Source: Amycolatopsis jejuensis
GTDB taxonomy: Bacteria > Actinomycetota > Actinomycetes > Mycobacteriales > Pseudonocardiaceae
NCBI RefSeq assembly: GCF_000717335.1
Contig: NZ_JNYZ01000002.1
Coordinates: 62,001-126,000, forward strand
Direction of reading: 5' to 3'
Length of the DNA: 64,000 nt
In this document: positions 1-24,459 of the stretch, piece by piece
How the letters are laid out: each line of letters opens with the position of its first letter
Position numbering within the stretch: the first letter of the stretch is position 1
Notes under the pieces: model-generated
The model's input: only the letters and a program-made list of their open reading frames with translations
Database searches by the model: none
What the model was told of the DNA's origin: nothing
Translations under genes and position numbers: made by a program

Positions 1-1
1 C

Positions 2-16816
<16,815 letters not shown>

Positions 16817-16832
16817 CAAGGAAAGGAAACCC

Positions 16833-17042
16833 ATGACGAACCCATTCGAAAACCCCGACGGCACCTACCTGGTCCTCGTCAACGACGAGGGCCAGCACAG
16901 CCTGTGGCCGGAATTCGTAGCCATCCCGGACGGCTGGCACCCCACCTTCGGCCCCGACACCCGCCAATCCTGCCTGGACCACGTAGAACAAACCTGGACC
17001 GACCTACGCCCCAAGTCCCTGATCAACGCCATGAACCCCTGA
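16833..17042 (+). CDS. MbtH-like NRPS accessory protein
   Basis: This 69-residue protein is the usual MbtH length. It carries the family signature: an N-terminal NPFE, then SLWPEF, PDGW, and a C-terminal WTDLRPKSL. MbtH proteins bind adenylation domains, keeping them soluble and stimulating aminoacyl-AMP formation, so it should serve the synthetase encoded just upstream. It starts 16 bases after the NRPS stop, with a GGAAAGGAAA-type ribosome site, and is probably co-transcribed. It is the last gene on the plus strand before a convergent lipoprotein gene. Confidence 0.96.
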   Translation: MTNPFENPDGTYLVLVNDEGQHSLWPEFVAIPDGWHPTFGPDTRQSCLDHVEQTWTDLRPKSLINAMNP

Positions 17043-17047
17043 CGCCG

Positions 17048-17105
17048 GAAGTCCGTGAAGGGAACCATCACGGAATCAGATTCCCTCATGGTTCCCTTCA
17101 CAGCC
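17048..17105 (+). repeat. 61-bp palindromic repeat, copy 1 (diverged right end)
   Basis: The left arm starts GAAGTCCGTGAAGGGAACC and the centre is CGGAATCAGATTCC. The right arm matches the family up to CCCTTCAC and then drifts (AGCCTTTG instead of GGACTTC). Orientation is the same as copies 3 and 4. Confidence 0.9.
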
Positions 17106-17192
17106 TTTGACCCACCACCCCAGCCGCACCCGCGCACCCCACGAGACCCGGCAGCCCAGACCCGGCCCTGCGCCCCGATACGAAGCCGAAAC

Positions 17193-17251
17193 ACGTGCGG
17201 AGGGGGCTTATCAAGGCATCTTTCCCGCCTTGACAAGCCCCCTCCGCACGT
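17193..17251. terminator. Long perfect-type hairpin (25-bp stem, 9-base loop), candidate bidirectional terminator
   Basis: The arms ACGTGCGGAGGGGGCTTATC... and ...CCCCCTCCGCACGT pair over 25 bp with one mismatch around the loop ATCTTTCCC. An outer stem CGAAGCCG (17,181) / CGGCTTCG (17,263) extends it. It lies between convergent genes. There is no T-tract, as is common in actinomycete terminators. Confidence 0.6.
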
Positions 17252-17307
17252 AGTCACAATTCCGGCTTCGGGGTGCCCCCACGCAACAGGTCCCCAACTC
17301 AAGAAAA

Positions 17308-18384
17308 TCAGGAAGCAGGCTTCACCTCAGTAGCCGGATTCCCATCGACCGCAGCGGTCAACTGCGGAACAATCCTCTCCAGCTCATACGGCAAACTCAA
17401 AGCGGTAACGAACGACGTAGTACTCCCGTAAGTACTATTCGTCTCCACGAAGACCTCCCGCTTCTCCTTGGCCACCTTCAACCCCGAATACAACGCATCC
17501 TTCGCCAGCACACCCTGCCCGTTGGCCACCTTGTCCACAATCCACACCAGAGCATCGACATTCAGCAAATCAGTCCGCTCCGCGCTGATGTTCTTGCCGA
17601 ATTTGTCCCCGATGATCTGGTCGAGATTCTCCGGCAGCTTGAACCCGAGCGAAGTCAGCACCCGGGAACGCGGATCCTCGGACCCGTACACGAAATACCC
17701 CTCGTACTGCGTCGCCATCAACGCCGTCTTCCCGGCGAATTCCGGATGCTCCGCCCTGGCCTTGGCAAACTGATCCTCGACGCCCTTCACGATCTGGTCG
17801 GCCTCCTTGGCCTTGCCGACCGCCTTGCCGACCGTCTTCGTCGCTTCCTGCCACGGGATGCCGTAGTCGTTGTACCTCTTGGGCGGCGCGATCGTCGGCG
17901 CGATCTTCGACAGGGTGTTGTACTGCTCCTGCGTCAGCGCCGAGTACAGGCCGATGATCAGATCCGGCTTCAGCGCGGCGATCTTCTCGAACTGCGGGCC
18001 GTCAGTGTCCTTGAGGACGGTCGGCAGCGGCGCGGAACCCAGCTTGTCCTTCGCCCACGGCCCGATCGCGCCGGGGTACAGGCCGAGCCACTCGGTCACC
18101 CCGACCGGCACGACCCCGAGCGCGAGCAGCGCGTCCTGTTCGGTGAGCCCGACCGTCACCACCCGCTGCGGCGCCTTCTCGACCTTCGTCGAGCCGTACT
18201 TGTGCTCGATGCTGACCGGGAACGCACCCGGGTCCGTCGCTCCGCCGGAGGCACCGGCCGGGGCCGGGCTGTCGGTACCGGAGCCGCACGCGGTCAGCGC
18301 GCCGGCGAGCACGAGCGTCGAGGCGAGCACCCCGGCGGTACGGGCCCGCCCGCGCACGGCGGACAGGAGAGAGAAGCGGGACAT
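17308..18384 (-). CDS. Iron-siderophore ABC transporter substrate-binding lipoprotein
   Basis: This 358-aa FecB/FhuD-like binding protein has a lipoprotein signal with lipobox LTAC (lipid-modified Cys33), so it sits on the outer face of the membrane. The mature part shows the class III binding-protein pattern: KVEKAPQRVVTVG near residue 70, then DALLALGVVPVGVTEW, then KPDLIIG. It should capture the ferric siderophore made by the adjacent NRPS and hand it to FecCD-type permeases such as those encoded at 22,385-24,459. An iron box lies 29 bases upstream of its start, so derepression under low iron is expected. It converges on mbtH. I see no cognate ATPase gene in the window. Confidence 0.93.
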   Translation of the reverse strand: MSRFSLLSAVRGRARTAGVLASTLVLAGALTACGSGTDSPAPAGASGGATDPGAFPVSIEHKYGSTKVEKAPQRVVTVGLTEQDALLALGVVPVGVTEWLGLYPGAIGPWAKDKLGSAPLPTVLKDTDGPQFEKIAALKPDLIIGLYSALTQEQYNTLSKIAPTIAPPKRYNDYGIPWQEATKTVGKAVGKAKEADQIVKGVEDQFAKARAEHPEFAGKTALMATQYEGYFVYGSEDPRSRVLTSLGFKLPENLDQIIGDKFGKNISAERTDLLNVDALVWIVDKVANGQGVLAKDALYSGLKVAKEKREVFVETNSTYGSTTSFVTALSLPYELERIVPQLTAAVDGNPATEVKPAS

Positions 18385-18412
18385 CGGCGGTCCTTACGTC
18401 GCTCGCGATTAA

Positions 18413-18431
18413 TCAGGTTTGCCTAACCTAA
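18413..18431 (-). promoter_or_regulatory. IdeR/DmdR iron box upstream of the siderophore-binding lipoprotein
   Basis: On the minus strand the site reads TTAGGTTAGGCAAACCTGA, matching the IdeR/DmdR consensus TTAGGTTAGGCTAACCTAA at 17 of 19 positions. It ends 29 bases before the start codon of the binding-protein gene, where a bound repressor would block the promoter. Confidence 0.9.
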
Positions 18432-18484
18432 GCCACCGGGGTGAACTCAGGCAACAACCGATTGATGCGGTGCAGGTCACTCCG

Positions 18485-18547
18485 CCGCTCCGACCGGGCA
18501 TTCAGCCGCTCCGGCCGGGCATTCAGCCGCTCCGGCCGGGCGGACCA
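18485..18547. repeat. Tandem repeat, 21-bp unit, about three copies
   Basis: The unit CCGCTCCGGCCGGGCATTCAG occurs at 18,485-18,505 (one change) and 18,506-18,526, with a partial third copy after that. It lies in the 157-bp spacer between the binding-protein promoter and the stop codon of the exporter gene. No coding frame covers it convincingly. Confidence 0.85.
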
Positions 18548-18588
18548 GCGGCCTTGGCCAATCGGGCGAGAGCGGGGTCTACCGGCGG

Positions 18589-20622
18589 TCACTCAGTGCT
18601 CCGCAGGCCCGACCAGGCCCGCCAGAGGGTGGCGTACCGGCCACCGGCGGCGACCAGTTCGTCGTGCGTGCCCGATTCGACGACCACCCCCGCGTCGAGG
18701 ACCACGATCCGATCCGACGCAGCCGCCTGCGTGAGCCGGTGCGCGACGACCAAGCCGGTGCGGCCTTCGAGCGCGGCGGCGGCCGCGGCCTCCAAGGTCT
18801 TCGCGCCCGCGCTGCCTGCTTCGGCGGTCGCCTCGTCGAGGATGGCGACTGGCGGGTCGGCAAGGACCAGCCGGACGAGCGCGAGCTGCTGCGCCTGCGT
18901 GACGGTGAGCTGGTGCCCACCCTCGCCGACGACCGTTGCGAGCCCGTCGGGAAGCGCCTCCGCCCAATCGAGCGCGCCGACCTTGGCAAGCGCGGCCCGT
19001 AGGTCCGCGTCGGTGGCTTCGGGGGCGGCGAGGCGGAGGTCGTCGGCCAGCGGGCCGCTGAACACGTGCACTTCCTGGCTGATCAACGCCACCGCGCGCC
19101 GGGTTGCGGCCGGGCCGAGCTCGTCGAGCGGGACGCCGCCGATCGACACCGTTCCGGCGCTCGCCTGGTGGATTCCCGCGATCAGCTTCGCCAGCGTGGT
19201 CTTCCCGGCCCCGCTCGCGCCGACCAGCGCGACGCGTTCGCCGGGCGCCACTTCGAGGTCGACGTCGCGGAGTACCGGATGACCGTCCACATAGGAGTGT
19301 CCGACGCTCGCTGCCTTCACCGAAGCGTCGACCGGGCGGCTCGGGCGCGCCGGTTCGGCCGGCGTGGGGAGGTCGGCGACGCCGATCAGCCGGGCCAGGC
19401 TCGCGGCCGCCGCCTGTGCGTCGTCGACCAGTGCGAGTGCGGTGTTGATCGGGCCGAAGAGACTGTGGAAGTACAGCGCGGCTGCGGTCGCGACGCCGAC
19501 AGTCGCGAGATTTGCGCCCACCAAAAGGAAACCGGCGGCCAGGACGGCCGACAGCCCGACGAACTCGGCGAGGTTCAGCCGTCCGAAGAACCGCGTGACG
19601 AGGCGGACGCCGCGCAAAGCGAGTTCGACTGCGCCGTCGGACCGCGCGCGCACCCGCTCCACGTGCGCGTCCGCGAGCCGGAACGCACGGACGGTCTTCG
19701 CACCGCCGATGGTGTCGAGAAGTTGTTGCTGCTGCGCGCCGACGGCAGCCCGCTGTGCGGCGTACAACGGGGTCGCACGGCGGACGTACCACCGGACAGT
19801 GTGCAGCTGGATCGGCACCGACAGCAGCGCGGCGATCAGGAAACGCCAGTCGAGCACCGCCATCGCGCCGAGGGTGAACACGATCGTGAGCACCGACCGG
19901 CCCAGCTCCGGCAAAGCTTCGCGGACCGCCTCGGCGACCACCGAGACGTCGTTGGTGACGCGGGTGGTCAGGTCACCGGATCCGGCGCGTTCGACCTGTT
20001 CGAGCGGCAGCCCGAGCGCCCGGTCGACGAACCGCTCCCGCAGGTCGGCGAGCATGGTCTCGCCGAGCCGGGCGAGCATCGAGACCCCGACGGCAGTCGC
20101 GATCGCGGAGGTGACGGCCACGACGACCAGCCCGGCGATCGGATAGGCGAGCGCCGAGGCGGGCTGGTGGGTGGCGACGAGGTCGACGACCCGGCCGAGC
20201 AGGGGAGCGGTGAGCAGCCCGATGGCGGTCGCCCCGGAGACGAACACGAAGGACGCGATTGCGCGCCCCTTCGCCCGGCGCAGGAGTTCGCCGAGCACGG
20301 CACGAATCCGGGGTCCGGTGGCTACGGGGAGGAGCTCCCTGCCGGGAGGTTCGCTCAGGAGGGCGGTGGTGTCCAGCGGGAGAGCCGTTTCGCTCGCTGG
20401 GGCGGCATTTCCTTGCGCACGGGCCCCTTCGCTCGGAGCGCCGCTCGCTTGCACCCGAGCCCCTTCGCCAACCGGCGCGGCGTTGTCTCGCAAGCCAGCC
20501 CCTTCGCTCGGCGCAGCCGTGTCCCCCACACGAGCTCCTTCGCCCAGCGCGGCATTCTCGCTCACTCCGCGACCCCCGCCAGCAGACCCATGCCCAGCGG
20601 CACCCGTGTCCTCATCCCTCAT
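18589..20622 (-). CDS. ABC exporter half-transporter A (TMD-NBD), intact Walker A, degenerate signature
   Basis: The 677-aa protein has a repetitive N-terminal extension (about residues 20-80), then a six-helix exporter-type membrane domain (about 110-400) and a C-terminal nucleotide-binding domain. The NBD has Walker A GASGAGKTT, Walker B VAILDEAT and an H-loop VVAHR. The signature motif reads LTVTQAQQ instead of LSGGQ, and the D-loop is AEAGS instead of SALD. Its ATG overlaps the stop of the next gene upstream (ATGA at 20,619-20,622), so the two halves are translationally coupled and should form a heterodimer. The setting points to siderophore export, or IrtAB-like import of the iron-loaded form. 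It shares the iron-controlled promoter at 22,337. Confidence 0.92.
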   Translation of the reverse strand: MRDEDTGAAGHGSAGGGRGVSENAALGEGARVGDTAAPSEGAGLRDNAAPVGEGARVQASGAPSEGARAQGNAAPASETALPLDTTALLSEPPGRELLPVATGPRIRAVLGELLRRAKGRAIASFVFVSGATAIGLLTAPLLGRVVDLVATHQPASALAYPIAGLVVVAVTSAIATAVGVSMLARLGETMLADLRERFVDRALGLPLEQVERAGSGDLTTRVTNDVSVVAEAVREALPELGRSVLTIVFTLGAMAVLDWRFLIAALLSVPIQLHTVRWYVRRATPLYAAQRAAVGAQQQQLLDTIGGAKTVRAFRLADAHVERVRARSDGAVELALRGVRLVTRFFGRLNLAEFVGLSAVLAAGFLLVGANLATVGVATAAALYFHSLFGPINTALALVDDAQAAAASLARLIGVADLPTPAEPARPSRPVDASVKAASVGHSYVDGHPVLRDVDLEVAPGERVALVGASGAGKTTLAKLIAGIHQASAGTVSIGGVPLDELGPAATRRAVALISQEVHVFSGPLADDLRLAAPEATDADLRAALAKVGALDWAEALPDGLATVVGEGGHQLTVTQAQQLALVRLVLADPPVAILDEATAEAGSAGAKTLEAAAAAALEGRTGLVVAHRLTQAAASDRIVVLDAGVVVESGTHDELVAAGGRYATLWRAWSGLRSTE
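20395..20565 (-). repeat. Imperfect tandem repeat coding for the N-terminal extension of the exporter
   Basis: Four degenerate copies of a 12-13 residue unit, roughly NAAP-S/V-GEGA-R/G-V/L-x-D, precede the first membrane helix. At the DNA level the recurring element is AGCCCCTTCGCTCGG or close variants, on the plus strand. The segment is Ala/Gly/Glu rich and looks disordered. Confidence 0.75.
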
Positions 20623-22310
20623 GACAGCACCGCCGCCCGGTAACCCGCCTGTTCGCGGACCAACTCGGCATGACTGCCCTCCGCAACAACCCGGCCGTCC
20701 TCGATCAACACCACTCGATCCGTCGCGGCGAGCAGGGCCGGGCTCGTCGTCACCACGATCGTCGTACGGTCGCGGCGCACTGCGGCGACTCCCTCGGCGA
20801 TCCGGGCTTCGGTGACCGTGTCGACCGCCGTGGTCGGGTCGTGGAGCACCAGCACCGGAGCATCCGTCGTCAAGGCGCGCGCGAGGGCGACCCGTTGCCG
20901 CTGCCCGCCCGACAGCGACCGGCCTCGTTCGGTGACGGCGGTCGCGGTGCCGGAGGGCAAAGTCGCGGCTACCTCGTCGGCGGCCGACGCGGCCAGGACG
21001 CCCGAGGGCACCGCGGGCATCCCGCCGCGGACGTTGTCCTCCACCGTCCCCTCGAAGAGATCCGCGTCGTGCGCAGCCACCAGTACCACCGAGCGCACCC
21101 GATCAGGGTCCACTGTGGACAGATCGAGCGCGTCGACCTCGACGGTGCCCGCCGGTGGATCGGCGAAGCGGCCGAGGCAGTCGAGGAGATCGGTGGCTGC
21201 GGCCGGGTCCGTGGTGACCACGCCGAGCAGCTGGCCGGGCGGGACGGCGAGGTCGAGGTCCCGGAGTTTCCCGTGCGACACGGCGGAAAGCGTGACCTGC
21301 CCGCGGGCAGGCACCGGCAATTCCCCGGCACCACCCAGGACCGCGGGCGGCGCGTTGAGCACAGCGGCGACCCGGCCCGCCGAGCCGCGAGCCTGCGCGA
21401 GTTGACTGTTGACCCAGGCGAAGATGGCGAACGGTGTCTGCAGGAACTGTGCCAGCCCGACGGTGGCGACCAGGTCGCCGATGGAAATGTCGCCGTCCGC
21501 CGCGAGTGAGCCGCCGACCAGCGCGACCACGGCGATGAAGATTCCGGTGAGCGCAAGCAGGGCACCGTTGTGCCACGCCTGTGCTCGGGCCGCGCGGATG
21601 GTCGCGCGCAGCGAATCCCGGCTCGTCCGCCGGTACCGGGTCACCGCGGCCGGTTCGGCGCCGATGCCCTTCAGCACCCGCAGCCCGCTCACCAGGTCGG
21701 CCGCGACGCCCGAAGCATGCGCGGCCCGTTCCTGTTCGTGCTCGCTGCGCTTCTCCAGCGGCTTCCCGATCAGATGGGCGAGGAACAGCAACGGCGGCGT
21801 ACCCAGCAGCACCAGCAACCCGAGCGGCACGGACATCCGCAGCAGCACCACCGCACTCACGACCAGCCCGGCGAGCCCCGCGATCCCGAACGGCAGCACC
21901 GCGTTGATCATCCCGACCCGGCGCGCATCCGACGTACCCACACTGACCAGCTCACCGGCCAGCGCGCCCTGCTCCGCGCCGCCCCGCGGGTGCAGCACCC
22001 GGCGGCTCACCGCAAGCCGGATTTCGTGCGCGGCCCGCTCGGCCGCGCGTTCCGCCGCCCGCGAGCCGAACCGGTAGCTGAACGACAGCACCACGAACAC
22101 CACGGCGAGCACGGCCAGCCAGCCCACGAGCGTCCACGCCGAACTGTTGGCCACCGCGCGGTCGAGCACCACGCCGATGACGACCGGGACCAGGGCTTCG
22201 CCGCCTTGATGGCATGCCGCGAGCACGGCCCCGAGCAGGACCGGTTTCCGTTGCCCGGTGATCGCGCTGCGCAGCACGCCTCGTCCGGTCGTCGCGGCAG
22301 CCGTGCTCAC
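20619..22310 (-). CDS. ABC exporter half-transporter B (TMD-NBD), degenerate Walker A, intact signature
   Basis: The 563-aa half-transporter starts at GTG 22,310 behind GGAGGT (22,315-22,320). Membrane helices occupy roughly residues 20-300. In the NBD the P-loop is lost (GVVTTDPAAATDLL, no GKT), the Walker B region reads VLVLHDPTTAVD, and the H-loop His is replaced (VTTSP). The signature GRSLSGGQRQR is perfect. These losses are the mirror image of its partner at 18,589-20,622, so the pair should form one canonical and one dead ATP site, as in TM287/288 or TAP. It is the first gene of the minus-strand operon and is divergent from the FecCD permease genes. Confidence 0.92.
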   Translation of the reverse strand: MSTAAATTGRGVLRSAITGQRKPVLLGAVLAACHQGGEALVPVVIGVVLDRAVANSSAWTLVGWLAVLAVVFVVLSFSYRFGSRAAERAAERAAHEIRLAVSRRVLHPRGGAEQGALAGELVSVGTSDARRVGMINAVLPFGIAGLAGLVVSAVVLLRMSVPLGLLVLLGTPPLLFLAHLIGKPLEKRSEHEQERAAHASGVAADLVSGLRVLKGIGAEPAAVTRYRRTSRDSLRATIRAARAQAWHNGALLALTGIFIAVVALVGGSLAADGDISIGDLVATVGLAQFLQTPFAIFAWVNSQLAQARGSAGRVAAVLNAPPAVLGGAGELPVPARGQVTLSAVSHGKLRDLDLAVPPGQLLGVVTTDPAAATDLLDCLGRFADPPAGTVEVDALDLSTVDPDRVRSVVLVAAHDADLFEGTVEDNVRGGMPAVPSGVLAASAADEVAATLPSGTATAVTERGRSLSGGQRQRVALARALTTDAPVLVLHDPTTAVDTVTEARIAEGVAAVRRDRTTIVVTTSPALLAATDRVVLIEDGRVVAEGSHAELVREQAGYRAAVLS

Positions 22311-22336
22311 CGGTACCTCCGTTTCGTCCCGTGTTG

Positions 22337-22355
22337 ATAGGTAAGGCTAGTCTAA
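22337..22355. promoter_or_regulatory. IdeR/DmdR-type iron box between divergent exporter and importer operons
   Basis: ATAGGTAAGGCTAGTCTAA matches the iron-box consensus at 15 of 19 positions. It lies in the 74-bp divergent gap (22,311-22,384) between the ABC exporter operon and the FecCD permease operon, so one site could control both. Confidence 0.7.
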
Positions 22356-22384
22356 GAAGCGCTGCCTTGTCCCCAGGAGGTGTC

Positions 22385-23437
22385 GTGATCGTCAGCGTGA
22401 GTCCGCCGGAAGCGGCGGGACCACCGGTACGCCGCGCCCGGACCGCGACCCTGCGTGCCGCCGGTCTGCTCGCTGCTCTTGCAGTGCTCGTGCTGGTGAT
22501 GCTCGTGAGCGTCTGGATCGGCTCGAAGAGCATCCCGTTCGGCTCGATCTGGTCGGTGCTCTGGCACGACGACGGCAGCGCGGACGCGGTGATCATCCAC
22601 GACCAGCGCATCCCGCGCACGCTGCTCGGCGCGCTCGTCGGGGCAGCGCTCGGCCTGGCCGGCGCGGTGATGCAGGCGCTCACCCGCAACCCGCTCGCCG
22701 ACCCGGGCCTGCTCGGGGTCAACAACGGCGCGGCAGCCGCGGTGGTGTCCGCGATCGCGTTCTTCGGGATCACCGGAGTGCTCGGCTACGTATGGTTCGC
22801 GTTCCTGGGTGCGGCCGTTGCGTCGGTGGTCGTGTACGTGCTCGGCACGTCCGGGCGCGGCGGCGCGGCCCCGGACCGGCTGGTGATGTCCGGCGCAGCG
22901 CTCACCGCCGTGCTGCAGGCGTACATCGGCGCAGTGCTGCTGATCGACCCGGCCACCTTCAACCAGTTCCGGTTCTGGAACGTCGGCTCGCTCAGCGGAC
23001 GGCGCGCGGACGTGCTGCTGCAGGTGTCGCCGTTCATCGCGATCGGGCTGGTGCTGGCGTTGCTGCTGGCCCGCCCGCTGAACGTGCTGGCGCTCGGCGA
23101 GCAGACCGGCAAGGCACTCGGCGCGCACCTCGGCCGCACACGGGTGCTCGGCGCCATCGCGGTCACGCTGCTGTGCGGGGCTTCGACGGCAGCGATCGGG
23201 CCGATCGCGTTCATCGGGCTGGCCGTGCCGCAGATGGTGCGCATCCTCGTCGGACCGGACCAACGGTGGGTGCTGCCGTACTCGATGATCCTTTCGCCGG
23301 TGCTGCTGATCGGCTCCGACGTGGTCGGCCGCATCCTGAACCCGCCGGAGGAACTGCAGGTCGGCATCGTCACGGCGTTCCTCGGCGCGCCGGTGTTCGT
23401 GGCGCTGTGCCGCCGCCGGAAGCTGGCGCGGCTGTGA
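22385..23437 (+). CDS. FecCD-family iron-siderophore permease subunit 1
   Basis: A polytopic FecCD/BtuC-type permease of about 350 aa. It shows the family motifs RIPRTLLGALVGAALGLAGA, TRNPLADPGLLGVNNGA and GPIAFIGLAVPQMVR, the last being the coupling region to the ATPase. I place the start at GTG 22,385 with AGGAGG at 22,375-22,380; an in-frame GTG at 22,331 would run through the iron box. Another possible start is GTG 22,397. The stop overlaps the next start (GTGA). It should form the membrane channel with the following subunit, fed by the lipoprotein at 17,308. Confidence 0.93.
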   Translation: MIVSVSPPEAAGPPVRRARTATLRAAGLLAALAVLVLVMLVSVWIGSKSIPFGSIWSVLWHDDGSADAVIIHDQRIPRTLLGALVGAALGLAGAVMQALTRNPLADPGLLGVNNGAAAAVVSAIAFFGITGVLGYVWFAFLGAAVASVVVYVLGTSGRGGAAPDRLVMSGAALTAVLQAYIGAVLLIDPATFNQFRFWNVGSLSGRRADVLLQVSPFIAIGLVLALLLARPLNVLALGEQTGKALGAHLGRTRVLGAIAVTLLCGASTAAIGPIAFIGLAVPQMVRILVGPDQRWVLPYSMILSPVLLIGSDVVGRILNPPEELQVGIVTAFLGAPVFVALCRRRKLARL

Positions 23438-24459
23438 CCGCGCTCCGGGAACGACCCGCCGTCATCCGGGTCGCGCCGCGGGCACTCGTGGTCGGGATCG
23501 TCCTCTTCGTGGTGTTGTTCGCGCTCAGCGCGGTGAGCATGACGACCGGCGACTACCCGCTGTCGGTGCTGGATGTCGTGAAGACGCTCTTCGGCTTCGG
23601 GGACACCGGCACCGAATTCATCGTCACCACGCTGCGGCTGCCGCGGCTGCTGCTCGCGGTGCTCGTCGGCGCCGCGCTGGCGGTTAGCGGCGGGGTGCTG
23701 CAGAGCCTGTCCGGCAACCCGCTCGGCAGCCCGGACGTCATCGGCTTCACCCAGGGGTCGGCGACCGGTGCGCTGCTGGTGATCGTGCTGGCGCACGGCG
23801 GATCCACCGACGTCGCGCTCGGTGCGCTGGCCGGTGGCGTCGTGACGGCGCTGGTGGTGGGGCTCCTCGCGTTCCGCCGCGGGGTGCAGGGATACCGGCT
23901 GATCCTCGTCGGAATCGGCGTCGCGGCCATGCTCAGCGCGCTGAACTCGTACCTGATCACGCGCGCGTCGATGCAGGACGCGTACTCGGCGCAGGCCTGG
24001 CTGGTCGGTGGACTCAACGGCCGGGGCTGGGAGCAGGTGGGGCCAGTCGCGGTGGTCGTGGTGCTGTTGCTGCCGCTTGCTTTCGGCTACGGGCGGCGGT
24101 TGTCGTTGCTGGAGATGGGCGACGACGCGGCCAAGGGCCTCGGCGTACCGGTGGAGCGCAGCCGCGGCGTGCTGATCGCGGTCGCGGTGGTGCTGTGCGC
24201 GGTCGCGACGGCGGCCGCCGGGCCGATCTCGTTCGTCGCGCTTGCCGCGCCTCAGCTGGCGAAACGCCTTGCGCGGTCGGCGAAACCGGTGCTGGTGTGC
24301 TCGGCGCTGATGGGCGCGCTGCTGCTGGTCGCGAGCGACCTCGTGATCCGGGTGGTGTTCGGGGAAAAGGGGCTACCGGTGGGCATCGCGACCGGGGCGA
24401 TCGGCGGGCTCTACCTCATGTGGCTCCTGTCCAGCCAGTGGCGGCGCAACCGGGGCTGA
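23434..24459 (+). CDS. FecCD-family iron-siderophore permease subunit 2
   Basis: The 341-aa second permease begins at GTG 23,434, overlapping the preceding stop by four bases (GTGA), which implies coupled translation. Motifs parallel its partner: LRLPRLLLAVLVGAALAVSG, LSGNPLGSPDVIGFTQGS and GPISFVALAAPQLAKRL. Together the two make the heterodimeric membrane part of a ferric-siderophore importer. No FecE/FhuC ATPase gene follows; the next gene is convergent and overlaps its 3' end by 87 bp. The ATPase is probably upstream of the NRPS or elsewhere in the genome. Confidence 0.93.
   Translation: MTALRERPAVIRVAPRALVVGIVLFVVLFALSAVSMTTGDYPLSVLDVVKTLFGFGDTGTEFIVTTLRLPRLLLAVLVGAALAVSGGVLQSLSGNPLGSPDVIGFTQGSATGALLVIVLAHGGSTDVALGALAGGVVTALVVGLLAFRRGVQGYRLILVGIGVAAMLSALNSYLITRASMQDAYSAQAWLVGGLNGRGWEQVGPVAVVVVLLLPLAFGYGRRLSLLEMGDDAAKGLGVPVERSRGVLIAVAVVLCAVATAAAGPISFVALAAPQLAKRLARSAKPVLVCSALMGALLLVASDLVIRVVFGEKGLPVGIATGAIGGLYLMWLLSSQWRRNRG

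Larger units (their letters stand above)
17048..17289. repeat. Composite intergenic repeat, copy A (palindrome plus long hairpin)
   Basis: This fills most of the 265-bp gap between convergent mbtH and the binding-protein gene. It begins with a diverged 61-bp palindrome (17,048-17,105), then a C-rich spacer, then a long stem-loop, and ends near ACGCAACAG. The whole unit recurs at 59,410-59,649 with the same order of parts. Here it could act as a two-way terminator; the other copy does not lie between convergent genes. Confidence 0.9.

Noticed and set aside
18485..18547. Possible CRISPR-like array from 21-bp repeats
   Set aside because: The units are directly adjacent with no spacers and only about three copies.
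18419..19282. Plus-strand frame of 287 codons opposite the ABC exporter
   Set aside because: Antisense to the NBD with Walker and H-loop motifs on the minus strand; low-complexity composition.
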